NCBI GenBank assembly: GCA_026182355.1
Contig: JAPFBL010000068.1
Location: forward strand, 3,489,001 to 3,553,000
Length of the DNA stretch: 64,000 bases
Direction of reading: 5' to 3'
From: Hermatobates lingyangjiaoensis
Taxonomy: Eukaryota; Arthropoda; Insecta; Hemiptera; Hermatobatidae
Made by a program: the position numbers and the translations under genes. This document shows positions 13,460 through 26,092 of the stretch, one piece after another. The notes beneath the pieces were generated by a model. The model made no database searches and was not told the origin of the DNA. It was given only the letters and a program-made list of their open reading frames with translations. The first letter of the stretch is position 1; each line of letters begins with the position of its first letter.

Positions 13460-13720
13460 CGTGACAGTCCGCAGATTTGTAAAGCCCTGCCTTCGGCGGT
13501 CAAGACCGGCTTGTTGGTGCGTCAGGTCAAGGGGTTGCCTGGCAATGCGTCCCTCCTGCAGCATTAGCTATTCCAAAATCGCGTGAACTGCCCTCAGGCT
13601 GGTTCAACGGCCCCCCAATGTCAGTCCTATCTGACTCCCGGCCGCCCATCTCAAAAGCCTCCCTTCCAAAACACAGTCAGACCCTCTGACCCCATTCCTG
13701 CCGACGTCTTAAAATGCAAA
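13460..13720. promoter_or_regulatory. G+C-rich block, possible regulatory element
   Basis: C-rich, non-repetitive block; the 93-codon ORF starting at 13583 is Pro/Ser-biased, has no domain and runs into AT-rich DNA, so it is not called as a gene. Confidence 0.25.
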
Positions 13721-15015
13721 TATTTCTTTATCAACCATTCTTTAACTGTTTTCTCATGCAAATTAGGTACTCGTAAATTGATGAACAAAAATTTCATTGC
13801 TCTTTCAAGTCAATTCTTTGAATCTAGACGATTAATCTATGTTAATCTGTTTTCGCGGCACTGAAAGTCTTCAAGAAATGGTTCATAAAGCCAATTCATT
13901 TACTGCTGATTACTATTTTAGATTTGGTTATGAGATACAAGTTGGTTGCAAAGTCAGGGTTCTATATTAAAAACACCAAGGTAGTATTTCTCTCGTTGTA
14001 TTGCACTTTCCTTCTACTTTATGTCTTCTTCATGCAGAGTAAATTTATTTACATTTAAAATTAATTAATATTTAGTATTAAAATAATATTGTAATGTATA
14101 ATGATATAAATATATAATTTAATCAAATTTTGAATATTGTAATAATAATAATAATAATTATTTTATAAAATGTATTATATTATGTAATAAAAAGAAATGA
14201 TATAATTTTTATATATAAGCAAAGACGTTATTATTAGACACAAACTAATTATTGCTGTATTTTAGTTGTATATATTACATTTTATAAAATATATTATAGT
14301 ATTATATTTTTTATATTTATGTTTTGAATAATATAAGATATCATAGTTTCTAGAACATATAATATAAATATCATAATTTATATTCTGATATGTAATCATC
14401 ATTTTTGTTTTAATTTACAATAACTATGGTAGTTGGTAATAGTAGAAAAATCTATTTGGAGTGTTTGACAGATTCACAAGTTTTTAGGCCAGCAGAATTA
14501 TTTTCTATGATTTCATTATGATTTGGTGTGTATGTCTACTTCTTTCAGTACTCACTCCATGGCACTATTTCTTCTAAAGATGACCATTCTTTCACTGTTA
14601 CGATGTGGAGTAGTTTATTGGAGTAGAGATAATACAATTTATATAGTATTGAAATATATTGTTACTTCTCCGAGACGGTTTGCATAATGTAGTTTCATCT
14701 GATATAAAAAATATAAAGGTGAAAAATGAGCTAAGCTTATGCTAACCTTTGTTTATGTCCATTGAGATATATGACTGATATAAATATAATCACATGAAAA
14801 TTACAGCAATGATATCGTTATTGCTTTCTGGAGAAAGTGCTTCTAGGACCAGCGCTTCCTAGAATGTGACTCATTTTAATTCATTACTACTCATTTTAAA
14901 CAAATGCAACTATTTCAGTTTATGAGTAAGCCATTGTCCACACAACTCTATAACTTGCTCGGTTATGTCCAATAATGGTGAATAGGCCATATTATTCTTA
15001 GACATTTTATATATC

Positions 15016-15017
<2 letters not shown>

Positions 15018-15070
<53 letters not shown>
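15018..15070. repeat. (TA)n microsatellite
   Basis: About 26 TA units, abutting the foldback element on its left. Confidence 0.92.
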
Positions 15071-15073
<3 letters not shown>

Positions 15074-15135
15074 AGATTTCACATAAACACGTGAAATAAC
15101 AATCAATGATCAAACCACAATATGAAATTGGAAAA

Positions 15136-15185
15136 CAAGATTAAGATCTTTCAACCGTAACAAGCGGTCTTCGTCAGAGTTGGGT
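15136..15185 (-). ncRNA. Hammerhead ribozyme-like core, left arm of the 15.1 kb element
   Basis: - strand CTGACGA (15177-15171), stem II ACCG/CGGT, GAAA (15152-15149), AGATCT stem III and U17 are intact. The loss of the GACT strand in the centre weakens stem I. Confidence 0.45.
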
Positions 15186-15186
15186 T

Positions 15187-15245
15187 TTTGACTCTAACGA
15201 AAACCGCTTGTGACAGTTGAAAGATCTTAGTCTTGTTTTCCCTGT
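15187..15245 (+). ncRNA. Hammerhead ribozyme-like core, right arm of the 15.1 kb element (degenerate)
   Basis: GACT then CTAACGA (G5 to A), stem II ACCG...CAGT, GAAA, AGATCT, AGTC. Substitution of G5 should be inactivating. Confidence 0.35.
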
Positions 15246-18099
15246 TTCGTATTGTGGTTTTATCATTGATTGTTATTTCACGAGTTCATATGAAAGAATC
15301 AAATTAAACAATTATTGATATTATTTAATATATTCAGTTATATGATTAAATAAATATATAACATAAATAGTCCACTGTCTTTTCTGTAATATCCGTATGA
15401 ACTTAATCATAACCCTTTATAAGTCAGTTTATTCTTACTTTAGAAAATTTTTCTAAATTTTGGTTTATTATTATAATGTTTGTATATTCAAAACAATAAA
15501 AAAAACTTTGACTCTACAGCCAAAGGAGTTGTCGCAACAATTATTTTGGTGAATATTTATATATATACTGATATTAAGAAATAATACACGACACTCGACA
15601 GATGAGAACACTTACTGCAATCGATATTGGAGTTGACGAGTAATTCGTCAACAGGAGAATACTAGGCGAGAAAACAAAGTGAGATAAATATATTCACTTT
15701 TAAACAAGAAGGAATAACTTTTTCTGTCTTGTTCTGTTATGTAATGCACTCTTCTGTTTTTATATGCAATATATTTATGCACCCTTTGAGGCTTGATTAC
15801 TAACTAATGAAACGAATATTGTTGATGAAGAGTGGTTGTTGAATGTTAAGAACGTCTTAACTGACCAGTTTCCTACCCCGTTAGATATCGACCGGCCAGT
15901 ACTTACCAGCACTGGCACAAGCTCTCATGGGGTCAACTCCGGTCATTAGGGCTTGCCCTTTCCACTTGTAACCACTCTTAGTTTCTATTTTTGGTCCCAA
16001 AGTCTACATGTTTTCTATTTATTTACTTTTTTTTTATCCACGTTATGCTTCTTTTACATATCAAATATTTAACATATATTGAGTATATAGTCTAATCTTT
16101 GAAACCATTTTGCAAAAAATGACAAGCTTTCTCCATATTCCCTCTGAACTAGTAATATAATTGTAACAATACTTCACACACAAACATACACACACTCAAA
16201 CCACATAGGCATACACTACGCATCTCATAACTCGCAGGCATTTTCTGTCATGTAGCACACATTTGCTCTGGCAGTGTCTCTCCATTTTGCTAAATAGTTT
16301 CCACCCATATCAGACCTTAATCTTTTATTATTTTTTTATTTATTTTATTATTTGAAGATGGTTAACGTCATTTTCTTGATGAATTATTTCGATATTGCTC
16401 ATCAACATTTGCTGGTCTAGTTTTCCGTATGCCCTTTGGAGCACCTACAGCAAGGTGCATTGTAAGTCTCCTCGATAGCTTCGTCGTTGTAGAAACAATG
16501 TAGTTGGTTTTAAGAAACTCACAGTCTCCTAGGATGTAATTACAGATGTAGACAGCATTAATTCGTTGCAGTATGGCTTTGGGCTGCAAGTTATTTTTAA
16601 TTACCACTTTTACTGTTCTTATGCCTTTATAATACGTAACTAGTTTCAGCTTGTCTTCGGGGTTAGCACACTTAGTACTGGCTTTGATGATGCCATTTAA
16701 GGTGTTTTCATCTACCTTTTATGCTTCAGAATTTTGGTTTCTATAAAACAATGTTTATTGGTTATATATATAATATTGGTTATAAACATATATATATTTC
16801 GTTATATGTTGTGAGTTATCTGTAGTCTGATCATTATCTTATCTGTTTCATTATCTGTGATCGTAATACTTTTTCGAATATACCTGAATAAATAATTATT
16901 GAATATTATTTTTCAAAAGAAAGTAGGTCGAGTTTTTTATAGAGAAAATATAAGATTTTCTGAGAAGTTAAAGGAAATTGACAGATTGAAATCAAATGAC
17001 ATGTCGTGAAAGCATTAGCCTCTTCAGAAGTATTGTGACCTTGTTGCAGGGCAGGAAAGCGTCTTATTATAGGTAATAAGAAAGCTCTATCTACACTTAG
17101 TGTTATCAGTGCTAAACAACTGTTTCTTTTGAAACAGTGCAACCAAAATGATTTCTTTTTTTGTGAATATTATTTAACAATATTTAATGACTTTTTATTG
17201 ACCCTTTATTAATGAAAACGAATTGTGTAGACCTGCACTTTTCCACTTTTTAAATGTATTTTAAAATCATTAGAAGCAGTTAAAATCTTAGAACCAGGGT
17301 TGTGGGAACTCTCACATTCTTGTAGGAACCCTCTATCAACACTGGAAGCATACTCTTAAGAATGATCTAGAACTTATCCTTCTTGTAAAGTATCTAACAC
17401 AAAAAATTAAAAATGATCGTAGATCATACTTTTTTGTAAAACATAAAATCATAGATTTTACATGCAGTTATAATTGGTATATATCTACGTTGAATCAGTG
17501 CTAATACCTAAAAAATATGCTCTACCCAGAGTATATATTGCAGTGTTGATGCCACATATAGAATTCTTTAGAAACCATAATATAACTTAGAATGATTCTG
17601 AAATGTGATGTCGATACAGTATATAGAAAAAAAATAGATGTTTTTTTAATCTACCCCTTTTTTATAATTTTAATCTATTTTTTTTATCAAATGAGATTGA
17701 AAAAACTTGATCAAGGTAAACAGTTATACAGTTGAACGGAAACACTTTTTCAGAAAATGTGAAGTTAAACATACGCAACTATATTAAAACTAATCTAAAT
17801 GTTAGAGAAACGAATTTAATTTAGAAAAAACAAATGTCAAGGATATGAAACGTTATAATTCTAACGATTAGGAACAGGTATAAGTTGTCTACTTAAATAC
17901 TTTGTAGCTCTCATGCGACTGAACAGTATACACCAAATTTTAGGCAAGTGAAAAAGTAATCAAATATAAAAAGCAACATGTTTATTTTCGTTTTAAATAT
18001 GTGAAATTTGATTCGCACTTTATCACACAACATTTTGTTTAAAGTAATTTAATCTTGGCCGTAAAAGATATTCCACGGCTTCCAGAAAAATCTAGACTT

Positions 18100-18170
18100 A
18101 TCTACTAGATACGAACTCGCACATTCGTTTCTAGTGCAAGGAAGCTAACCACTAGACCACGTCAATCTCA
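18100..18170 (-). mobile_element. tRNA-like sequence (SINE head or tRNA pseudogene)
   Basis: On the - strand GACGTGGTCTAGTGGTTAGC (A-box TGGTCTAGTGG) is followed ~27 bases later by GAGTTCGTATC (B-box-like). The acceptor stem does not pair and no clean anticodon arm forms, so a functional tRNA is unlikely. Confidence 0.45.
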
Positions 18171-19644
18171 TATCGTTGCTAATAGAATCCTTTCACCAAG
18201 GATTAATAAGATCCTACATGAAGAATATAGACGTATATTTGTTTAAAACTAGCTTCTGATAATCAGATACAACACCTTTTACATTATGTCTAAAAGTGAG
18301 ATATACAATATGGATGCATGAAAATATTGCGTTGGAGTCAACATTTCAACATCGAGTTTTTAACAGAAAAAGTTTGAAAAATATCACTGTAACGAAAAAA
18401 CTTATAACAATCAAATTCATGTTTAAGTTACTGATAGCTCTGAGAAGAACCAGAAAACTCAATCCAATGCGGCTCTTTCTTAACGTATACTTTATCTGAA
18501 AAGGATTTTTTTTTTGTGCTTTGGTAGAAATATGTCCATACCTTGGTTTTTAGCCATTTTTTGAAATATTACTCCAGTTTTTAGCTTTTTAGTTACTCTG
18601 GACCCTATAAATACCTAATTATTTAATTAATTCCAAAGTGATTTATAATATTTAAAGTTTAATTATTAGCACTGGAAGTTATATCCCAACAAATAATTCT
18701 GGTCAATATTCAAGGCAACAATTTTTTCATGTTTCTAAGAAATGTTATTTAATTTCTGAATGTATGTATATGTATAATAAGTCAGGTAAATGAGAGTCGT
18801 GAGCCTTTTTCACCAAGTTCCTTATATCATCTTTGTCTTTGCGCCGCTTTCGTTGATTGTAGAGTCATATGTTTATTTATGGCGTTTCTTTATTTATAAA
18901 TTCAACTGTTATAACAAGGGACAGTAACTCGTCATAATTGTAAAAACATAATAGGGCTCTGGAAACTGAATGTTACATGATCAAAGCAAAAGAAAGTGAA
19001 ATTCGCCCAATCAAAACTAGTTGTTAGCCTTGGTGCAGTCTTGCGGAATACGTGGTAATCATTGGTTGGATAAGTTAAACGTTGGCTTCAGCCAGGACTG
19101 TCGGAGGAAGGACAGGTAGGCATAGTTACAAATGAACAACACTGCCCACCTAAATATATGCAAAGGGGAATTCTGAAAAATCTTGTGCCAGAATAATGTA
19201 CATATATCATTTCCATAAACATCATAAAACGGCCAACTAAACAAAATTTAGCATTCCGGAAACAGATAACACGAGGTTTGTTAAACATCTATATTTCACC
19301 TTTTTACGTTACTGTTTCTTGATTTATTCAAAATTAAAAGACAACTAGAAGATCTTGCAACATGCTATCATAATTTAAAAGATTGCAACATACAGTGCAA
19401 TAAGAACAAACAGTTATTATTTTTACTGCTTATTATAATTTATGTTTTTACAAGAAGTGATTGAAGAATTTTTGTTGCCTAAATGGTTTCAACAGATATA
19501 TATATTAAACTCAAAATACATGAAACACAGAACACAACTCAACTACCCCTACCGATAGGTGGAAGAACGATTCATAATGAGGAGGGGAATAGGGAGTGGG
19601 AGATGTATTCAGACTGCTGTATCACTGCCAACTCATCTATACAA

Positions 19645-19678
19645 ATATAAATCAATATAGATCTATATTGATTTATAT
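19645..19678. repeat. 34-bp perfect palindrome
   Basis: Self-complementary over the whole span, centred on AGATCT at about 19661. Further diverged palindromic AT sequence follows to ~19735. Confidence 0.9.
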
Positions 19679-22197
19679 GTATATAAATGTATTTATATAA
19701 ATCAATTTCACGTTGATATTTATATATGCACATATATCCCATAAAACACTATAACCTTTACAAATGTTATAAATTATATCCAGTGAAAAATAATTTGTAT
19801 TACGAATATTTTTCGTTGACTAATTAGTGTTCATTAACACACACCCACTTACGAAGGTTATTAAGACTTTAGAAAAAAATATCTTCTAAGGACAAAACAC
19901 GAAATCCTCAAAAGCAGAATCGAGTTTTTACAAGACTTCTACAATTTCATTGTAAAAAAAATTCTTATAATACGATTCAGTTAATTCTCAATAGAAGAAA
20001 ATTGTTACGAAAACATAATTTACTAATGATATGAAGGTTGTTATAATTCAACAATTGCTTCATGCTTTATTAAATGTGATATTATATTAACAAATACAGT
20101 AGATCGTGTGCTCGGAACTGATTCAGGTGAAAACAAAGCATTGAGATAAAGTTGTCATGAAATGAATACATTACGAATAAAACAAAAATAAAACCACTGA
20201 CTCTGACCCAGAGACCTTTACCTCATTTCTTTTAAATCATTTAAAATATAACTGCATTTAATTATTATTAAACTTTTTTAAAGATAAATTGTAGAAGTTT
20301 GTATATTAAACGTTGAACTTGTTCCTGAATTTTTTTTTTTCATCACGTTCACCACTAAATATAATAGTTAGATTGTGTTATAGTATCTATCATTAAACAT
20401 TTGCTAATAAGCTGGTAATATTCTATTAAAAAAAACCGACTTATTATAAATTAAAAACCTTCAGACTGTAACAACACATATTAACGTATATTCTTTAGCT
20501 TGAAATTCAAAAATGACACTACGATTTCTCGGTAAGTTAAGATTTCATTACATTACAAATAAAATGAAGCAGGAGAAAGTGACATGGTTTGAAGTTTGGG
20601 TTGGTATATAAGAATTATTTTAAAAGGAGTAACAGAGGGGAGGGAGAGGAAGTAACAGAACTGTTCAAAATGCGAGATCTGTTTGAGGATGGAACTAAAG
20701 AAGGCAGCATAACTAGAATTCAATTGGCAAATTTAGATTCGTTGTATTCCATTATTTAACAGAGCTTAGAAAAATAGAAGTATAACACAAATTTGAAATA
20801 TGGTACAAAAACTTATGCAATGTTTGAGATCTTTTGAAAAATTCCCCTCTGCAGTTTCAACGTATTTATAAACTGTTATATTACTGTATTTAAATTACCA
20901 AGATAATGATGCATTGGGTGTGGTATGAAAATTAAAGCTCTTCAGGGTGATTAATTGAGCAAATATTGGTTCAGATGTCTTTTAGTATCTCCATTAGCTC
21001 AGTGAAATACACACCTTTAATAAAATCAAACCGAAAACCGTTACAGTTCTCCATCGAAAGTGCTCAGACAGGAGGGGAATGGACATTTGACCGAAAAGAG
21101 ATTTTCATTGAATTCATGTTTGACCGGAAGGACATTTGGTCAAACTGACGTAACTACCATTAGGAAAAATAGGGCTAATAATCAATTGAAAAAAAGTGAT
21201 TAATTTGAATGGTTTAAAGAGTTAATGTTTTAGCTCTTTAAAAGTAATAATGGTATTTTACTTTAGTATTTAGTAAGGGATGATAATCTTCCCAGCTTCC
21301 GATTTATTTTAATCTTTTACTTATGTATTGATTTGTGAATTCTAGGAGCAGATTTTTGTGAATACATTCATTACTAAAGATATAACCGTGATGGTCTGTC
21401 ACTTTGTAAACACGTCAGAAATTGTAAATTTGCTGGCTCTATTGATGTGAACACGTATACTGAGTGAGTGCTCAGAAATGTGTTACATGCCTTACGGATG
21501 TTCTTAAAACTGCCATTATTATATTAACTATTAGGCTGTCCTAAATTGTTTGTTTTAATCAAATCTAATTCCTATGAACTGCATAAATAATGTTGTCTCC
21601 AGCTGATAGTGTTCTATCTCGCAGATCTAGCGTGCAGGAACAGGCCACTATCTGCGCACCAATCACAACTTTCTCCCTCTAATAAACAAAAACTAAACAA
21701 TATATCCATCAGCAGACCCTCTGATCTTATCAACTAACTCTTACATTAACCTTCTTCTTACGTTTTTTTTTTTTAAAAAAAAGAAAGAATAATGCAAAAT
21801 TACTACTGTCAAAGAAAATGGGTAGCTCTTTGCTTGACCTATATTCTACAACTAGCATAATTACCTTTGAAACTATCTTTGACGAAATCTTGGCTTTGGA
21901 ATTCAGGGCTCATTACCAGTTTGAAGCCGAATAGAAGCACAAGATAGCATTTCACTCTAAAACAATTACTCCTTAAACTAAAGAATTGCTTTATCCATTC
22001 GAATCGAACTAAAACCGACAGCTATACTGACTAGGGACTGCAGTCTAAAAATAAAGTAACAGATGTCATTAAAAGGAATATCGTTTCCTCAACTTCCATA
22101 AGTTAGCTACTTCTCTATTTCACGTTTAAAATATGTTACAAATAACACCATTAGGCCTCCTCAATTTAAATCTCTCTAAAAATATTCAGTTATTAAC

Positions 22198-22440
22198 TAA
22201 TTGTAGGGTAAACAAAGTTAATGAAATAGTCTTCACATATAGGAATTAAATAATATAAACAACGCGTTTCGACCACGTATTGTTCTTCTTCAGGCATTAA
22301 CAGAGATGTGTGTCTGTTGTACAACTGACACTCATCCTTGGTTAATGCATAAAAAAGAGCAATACGTGGTCGAAATTCGTTGTTTATATTATTAAACCAA
22401 CATGTGGAAACTATTTCATTAACGTCTTTAATCTACAATG
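22198..22440. mobile_element. Foldback element (family m) with one hammerhead-like arm
   Basis: Long inverted arms (~95 bp): left TTGTAGGGTAAAC...GTTAATGAAATAGT...TAATATAAACAACG, right CGTTGTTTATATTATT...ATTTCATTAACG...CTACAA. The centre (22300-22345) contains an ACAGAGATGTGTGTCTGTTGT segment. The arms differ by ~15%, so this is an old insertion. Confidence 0.75.
22250..22305 (-). ncRNA. Hammerhead ribozyme-like core, family m
   Basis: - strand CTGAAGA (22293-22287), a long stem II region with 3 of 4 closing pairs, GAAA (22270-22267), a 6-base palindromic stem III ACGCGT, U17. The predicted cut is between 22261 and 22260. Stem I is weak (G-C, U-G, then mismatch). The opposite arm has lost CTGAAGA. 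Confidence 0.45.
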
Positions 22441-23631
22441 AGTAAATGCTACATAACAACTGATTGCACTCATTAGAGTTATTAACTATCATACAAATAA
22501 CAAAATACGAAAGTAAATAAGCATGTGTCTAAAGAACTTTTGATTCTCTTGAGTGATTCGGAAGTAAGCAATGATCGTATATCGAAGAACAATTCAAATC
22601 AAATACAACGCACGTAAACATTGATAATGAACTGAAACTCAATATCTGCTACACAATGTCGACAACAGCTGTCATGGTGGTTAGAAAAAACTCACAAAAG
22701 AAACCACTACTCAACGAAGGCAGACAAGGCTCTAGTAGTAATACATTAATGTTTACTGTCCTGCATGGTATTTTAAAGATTTAGTTTTGACTCTAGAGCC
22801 CTTACGAATGAGAACGTCTTCTCTGCAGGTTTTCTCTAATGGCGAGTCAGTAATTTCGATAATTATTTCAGAAGTGAAGTAAACAAAAATATATTTTTTT
22901 AAACTTTTGCTGTAAATGTTGTTTTTTTACTTTCAATGTAAAGCACGATGTCTTTTAGTTCAAGTTAGATTGAATCAATTAAAAATCTGTATTTGATTAG
23001 GTTTAGTTAAATAATATTACCAACTATTCTTCACGAAAAATTTGACACAATGGCCCTCAGCCCTTTTAAAAAGACTCCTATTTTCTCAGAGCTCCTGAAT
23101 CATCTCGGTATGACTCAGTCAGAAAGGGGTGGGGCAAAACAGACCTGCTTCATTTTTATCCTCCTTATCATTAACATCCTCAGTGGAAGTGAAAATAATA
23201 TTCTTTTAAACAATAATTAATACAACATTTAAAATGGCATACTTCGTTACAAAGTACTCGTTTTATTCAAATAATTCTCTACTAACTCGTGGAGAAGTTA
23301 GAATTATTAATTTAATTGTCAAGTTATACCATATTTTATTTATTCGAAGCTAATATCTCAGTTAAATTTAATGGTGGATACTTGCCAGACTGGGAATGAA
23401 GGCCAGTGTTTCCAATAATGATTTCAGAAGTGTTCCACAGACATGTCAAGCAGATGCAAATTGGGTGTATTTGGGTAAGCAAGCCAGAGGAAGTGGGTTC
23501 CACTGGAGTCCAATTCACTTGCGACCACATTATGTCCTTCCTCGCGTGACACTCGACTATATCCTTGACTCTTAGACTACAATGTTACTTTTACACAAAC
23601 TTACTCTCCGAATTGAGTTATCTAACTAATG

Positions 23632-25150
23632 TTTTGATTTAATCATGTGGCTCAGCCTTTCGGTCATACCATGATGAAGCAGAATAGGTTAATGTGCTTT
23701 TAACGTAGAACCCTTTTTCTATATCACAAGAAGTCAACCCCCTCCTCACGAATGAGAAAAACGAGACAGTCCTAGTGAAGTGCCCAAGGTAGACATCGTG
23801 GAGGAGTGCTTCCACGACCTCCTTTAACAAAAGCTATAAACATAAACCTGGTAGTCTGTATAAAACTGATGGTCAATGCATTAAAAGAGATCATCAAGAA
23901 TTACAAATAAAAGAAAAGAAAGGCAGAAACAAGAGTAACAGTTATAGGGAGTTGAGGTATAGGAAATAATAAGTAAGTAAGGAAAGGAATCAGAAATTAC
24001 AAAAAGTATAGGTGGAGAAGGAAAGAGAAGCATCCAGTCGCTAAACACATTGCGACTGGCCTGACGCACGTATGTCTGCCATAACCGGCCACAACCAGCA
24101 TCCTCCGAATAAACCTTGGGCGTGATAAGTGAATGATGTTGCCGGATCACACTGAGGAGTTAAGCCCCCAGTGCGGCCATGCAGCTATATCTGCATATAT
24201 TGGCTTTATATCCACAGGTTCTTTGAACCAGGGGAAAAAAGGCCACTGGTCTTAGCTGTATCTGAGCAGTTTCAGTATGACCTTGGTCGGAGTTTGATCC
24301 GAAACTCTTAAAATAAGTCGGTACTACGGGTGGCGGGGACTCGTGGAGGGTTTCTCTCTCGATCCCTCAAAACTGAAGTTGGACTCGTAGTGGCTGTTGG
24401 TTCTCACCCAATGGGTGTTGGGTAAGCTCTTGTGGTCGCTGTGTGAGAAGCAGTAACTTCTCGGGCGGATGCCTACTTAGAATACCGGGGAGCTAGAGAC
24501 CCAAAACTCTTACCAGTGGACCTTTAACACAGTACAGGTAGGAGTTAGCCAACGAGAATCTTAGAGGCTCTCCTAACTAGCACAGACCAGGTGACGTTTA
24601 GCCAACGAGAGATTTGTAATCTCTCTCTCTATGAGTCGTTTCTCTTGAGGTATTAACAACACTCCTATCAATGACGCCTTGATGGAGTTCGATGAACTAC
24701 TAGTAGCAAGTCCTGGTCCTGAGGTAATGGGCATTGCCGTCTTCGGAGGAAGACAACCTAGTTCACAAGAACACTAACGTAGTCCTAAAAATGTAAGGCA
24801 TTGCAGGTTAGCCTGACCACCGATCACACTGAAGAGTGAGAAGCCTTAAAAAAGATAGACGCAAGCCGAAAGAAGAAAGCACTGGTCCAAGATCAAGAAT
24901 CTCAAGGGAACAGCTAGAGCGGCTGTTGTGCCACCACAGTAAGAGAGAAGTTTTGAAAAAGACAGGCGTTAGCTACATCTGATTAATAAAGGTAGATTGC
25001 CACCCAAGACAGCGCGCGAACGAACAGACTTTCCAGCCTCGGACGCCGACCCAGGCTAACCCTCAGCCCATTTGTGCCTTTCTTAGTTCATGCCATGAGG
25101 GAAAACCACCCAGGCGTGTTAAGCCCCCCCACCACGACAAGGTGAAGGCA
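23632..25150. mobile_element. 1.5-kb interspersed repeat, unclassified
   Basis: G+C-rich against its flanks. Its left end (TTGATTTAATCATGTGGCTC...) and right end (TTGTGCCTTTCTTAGTTCATG...CCACCACGACAAG) both recur at 11140-11600, which fixes approximate limits. The interior holds two TTAGCCAACGAGA copies (about 24546 and 24598), a segment starting GGTGGCGGGGACTCG and no long ORF (an 89-codon - strand ORF has no domain). It is followed by a 20-base G run. Probably a non-autonomous element or the 5' untranslated part of a LINE. Confidence 0.6.
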
Positions 25151-25154
25151 CATC

Positions 25155-25174
25155 GGGGGGGGGGGGGGGGGGGG
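25155..25174. repeat. Homopolymer G run (20 bases)
   Basis: Twenty consecutive G just 3' of the 1.5-kb repeat. Such runs form G-quadruplexes and are prone to length error in assembly. Confidence 0.9.
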
Positions 25175-25696
25175 AGTTATCAAACTATCAGTTTGAGTCT
25201 CGAATTAGTCGCAATAATGGGCAACAACCCTTCAAAAAGGACTTATTTATTGTTTAATGTTTAGTTAAAACTATCTCCCCTCTCCCTATATTTACTTATA
25301 AGTACACTCGTTACTTACATGAGCCTGGTCGGTGCTCCACTTTTCTACCCATCTGCCGTCAAAGTCTGCACAAGCATAGTGAACACACTTACATACATCA
25401 AAACCTACTATTTTTAGAACACATGTAAATGGACTACAAAATGTGATTATATATAATATATATTGGTATAAATAGGCAGCAGATCCTCTTTTAAACAAGT
25501 ATCATTAAAATTAACCGCAGTCTCAGCAGTCACGATCTTAAGACTGAGAGATTCGATCCTACGAACTAACCTCCTGCTATCAGGGTTCAACTGGAAATGG
25601 AGTTGGCCAAGTGACATGTTAAATTAAAATCTATGACTCATGCTTAGTCATTGCTATAAATAGATTAAAAGGATAGTACAGGTTAATATAAAGAGA

Positions 25697-25709
25697 AGGT
25701 CAAAGGTCA
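25697..25709 (+). promoter_or_regulatory. Perfect DR1 nuclear-receptor site (candidate)
   Basis: AGGTCA-A-AGGTCA, a direct repeat of the nuclear-receptor half-site spaced by one base, the classic site for RXR/USP and HNF4-type receptors. A further AAAGGTCAA lies ~40 bp downstream. No promoter is identified nearby, so function is inference. Confidence 0.4.
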
Positions 25710-25920
25710 ATAATGAACAAGAAACAAGAGGTTAGAATAAAAGAGTTGAAAGGTCAACGGTATAACTGGACTAATAGAGAATAAATAGATTAAGAAAATT
25801 AATAATAATAATAATGTTAATAATAATTAAGATTAATAGTAAACTAGAAAATATATATTAAATAAAGAGTTGAAAGAGAGTAAGAATTAATAGGGAAGGT
25901 ATACCTACCTTAATAGGAAG

Positions 25921-25926
25921 GTATAT

Positions 25927-25964
<38 letters not shown>
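25921..25964. repeat. (TA)n microsatellite
   Basis: Interrupted TA run directly abutting a half foldback element. Confidence 0.9.
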
Positions 25965-25965
<1 letters not shown>

Positions 25966-26092
25966 AGGATTTCACATAAACACCTGAAATAGCAATCAAT
26001 GATCAAACCACAATATGAAATGGGAAAACAAGACTAAGGTTCTCACCTTAAAGATCTTTCAACCGTAACAAGCGGTTTTCGTCAGATTCAAA
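25965..26092 (-). mobile_element. Single arm of the family e hammerhead foldback element
   Basis: Matches one arm of the 15.1 and 50.9 kb elements (ATTTCACATAAACACNTGAAAT and a - strand CTGACGA/GAAA core at 26085-26079 and 26060-26057). About 10 extra bases (CTCACCTTAA) interrupt the stem I strand. Purine-rich sequence of unknown origin follows to about 26280 and may be internal sequence of the element. Confidence 0.6.

Larger units (their letters stand above)
11606..15017. other. Gene-poor AT-rich DNA
   Basis: Contains a 105-codon - strand ORF (12015-11698) without a recognisable domain or splice context, a (CT)n run and two candidate regulatory patches. 14030-14400 is extremely AT-rich. 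Confidence 0.55.
15071..15298. mobile_element. Foldback element with hammerhead cores (family e copy)
   Basis: Inverted arms of ~110 bp matching the element at 50836-51048 (ATTTCACATAAACACGTG at the left edge; the inverse, with ATTTCACGAGTTCATATG, at the right). The left edge touches the (TA)n run. The centre is shortened relative to 50836-51048. Confidence 0.75.
15299..22197. other. Gene-poor AT-rich DNA
   Basis: Only the tRNA-like sequence at 18.1 kb and the palindrome at 19.65 kb stand out. A CCAAT-containing G+C-richer patch at 21600-21680 has no ORF. Confidence 0.55.

Noticed and set aside
18100..18170. Functional tRNA gene
   Set aside because: A- and B-box-like motifs are present but the acceptor and anticodon stems do not form.
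25700..25900. CRISPR-like or tandem array in AATAAT/AGAAG-rich DNA
   Set aside because: No regular repeat-spacer pattern; simple low-complexity sequence in a eukaryotic genome.
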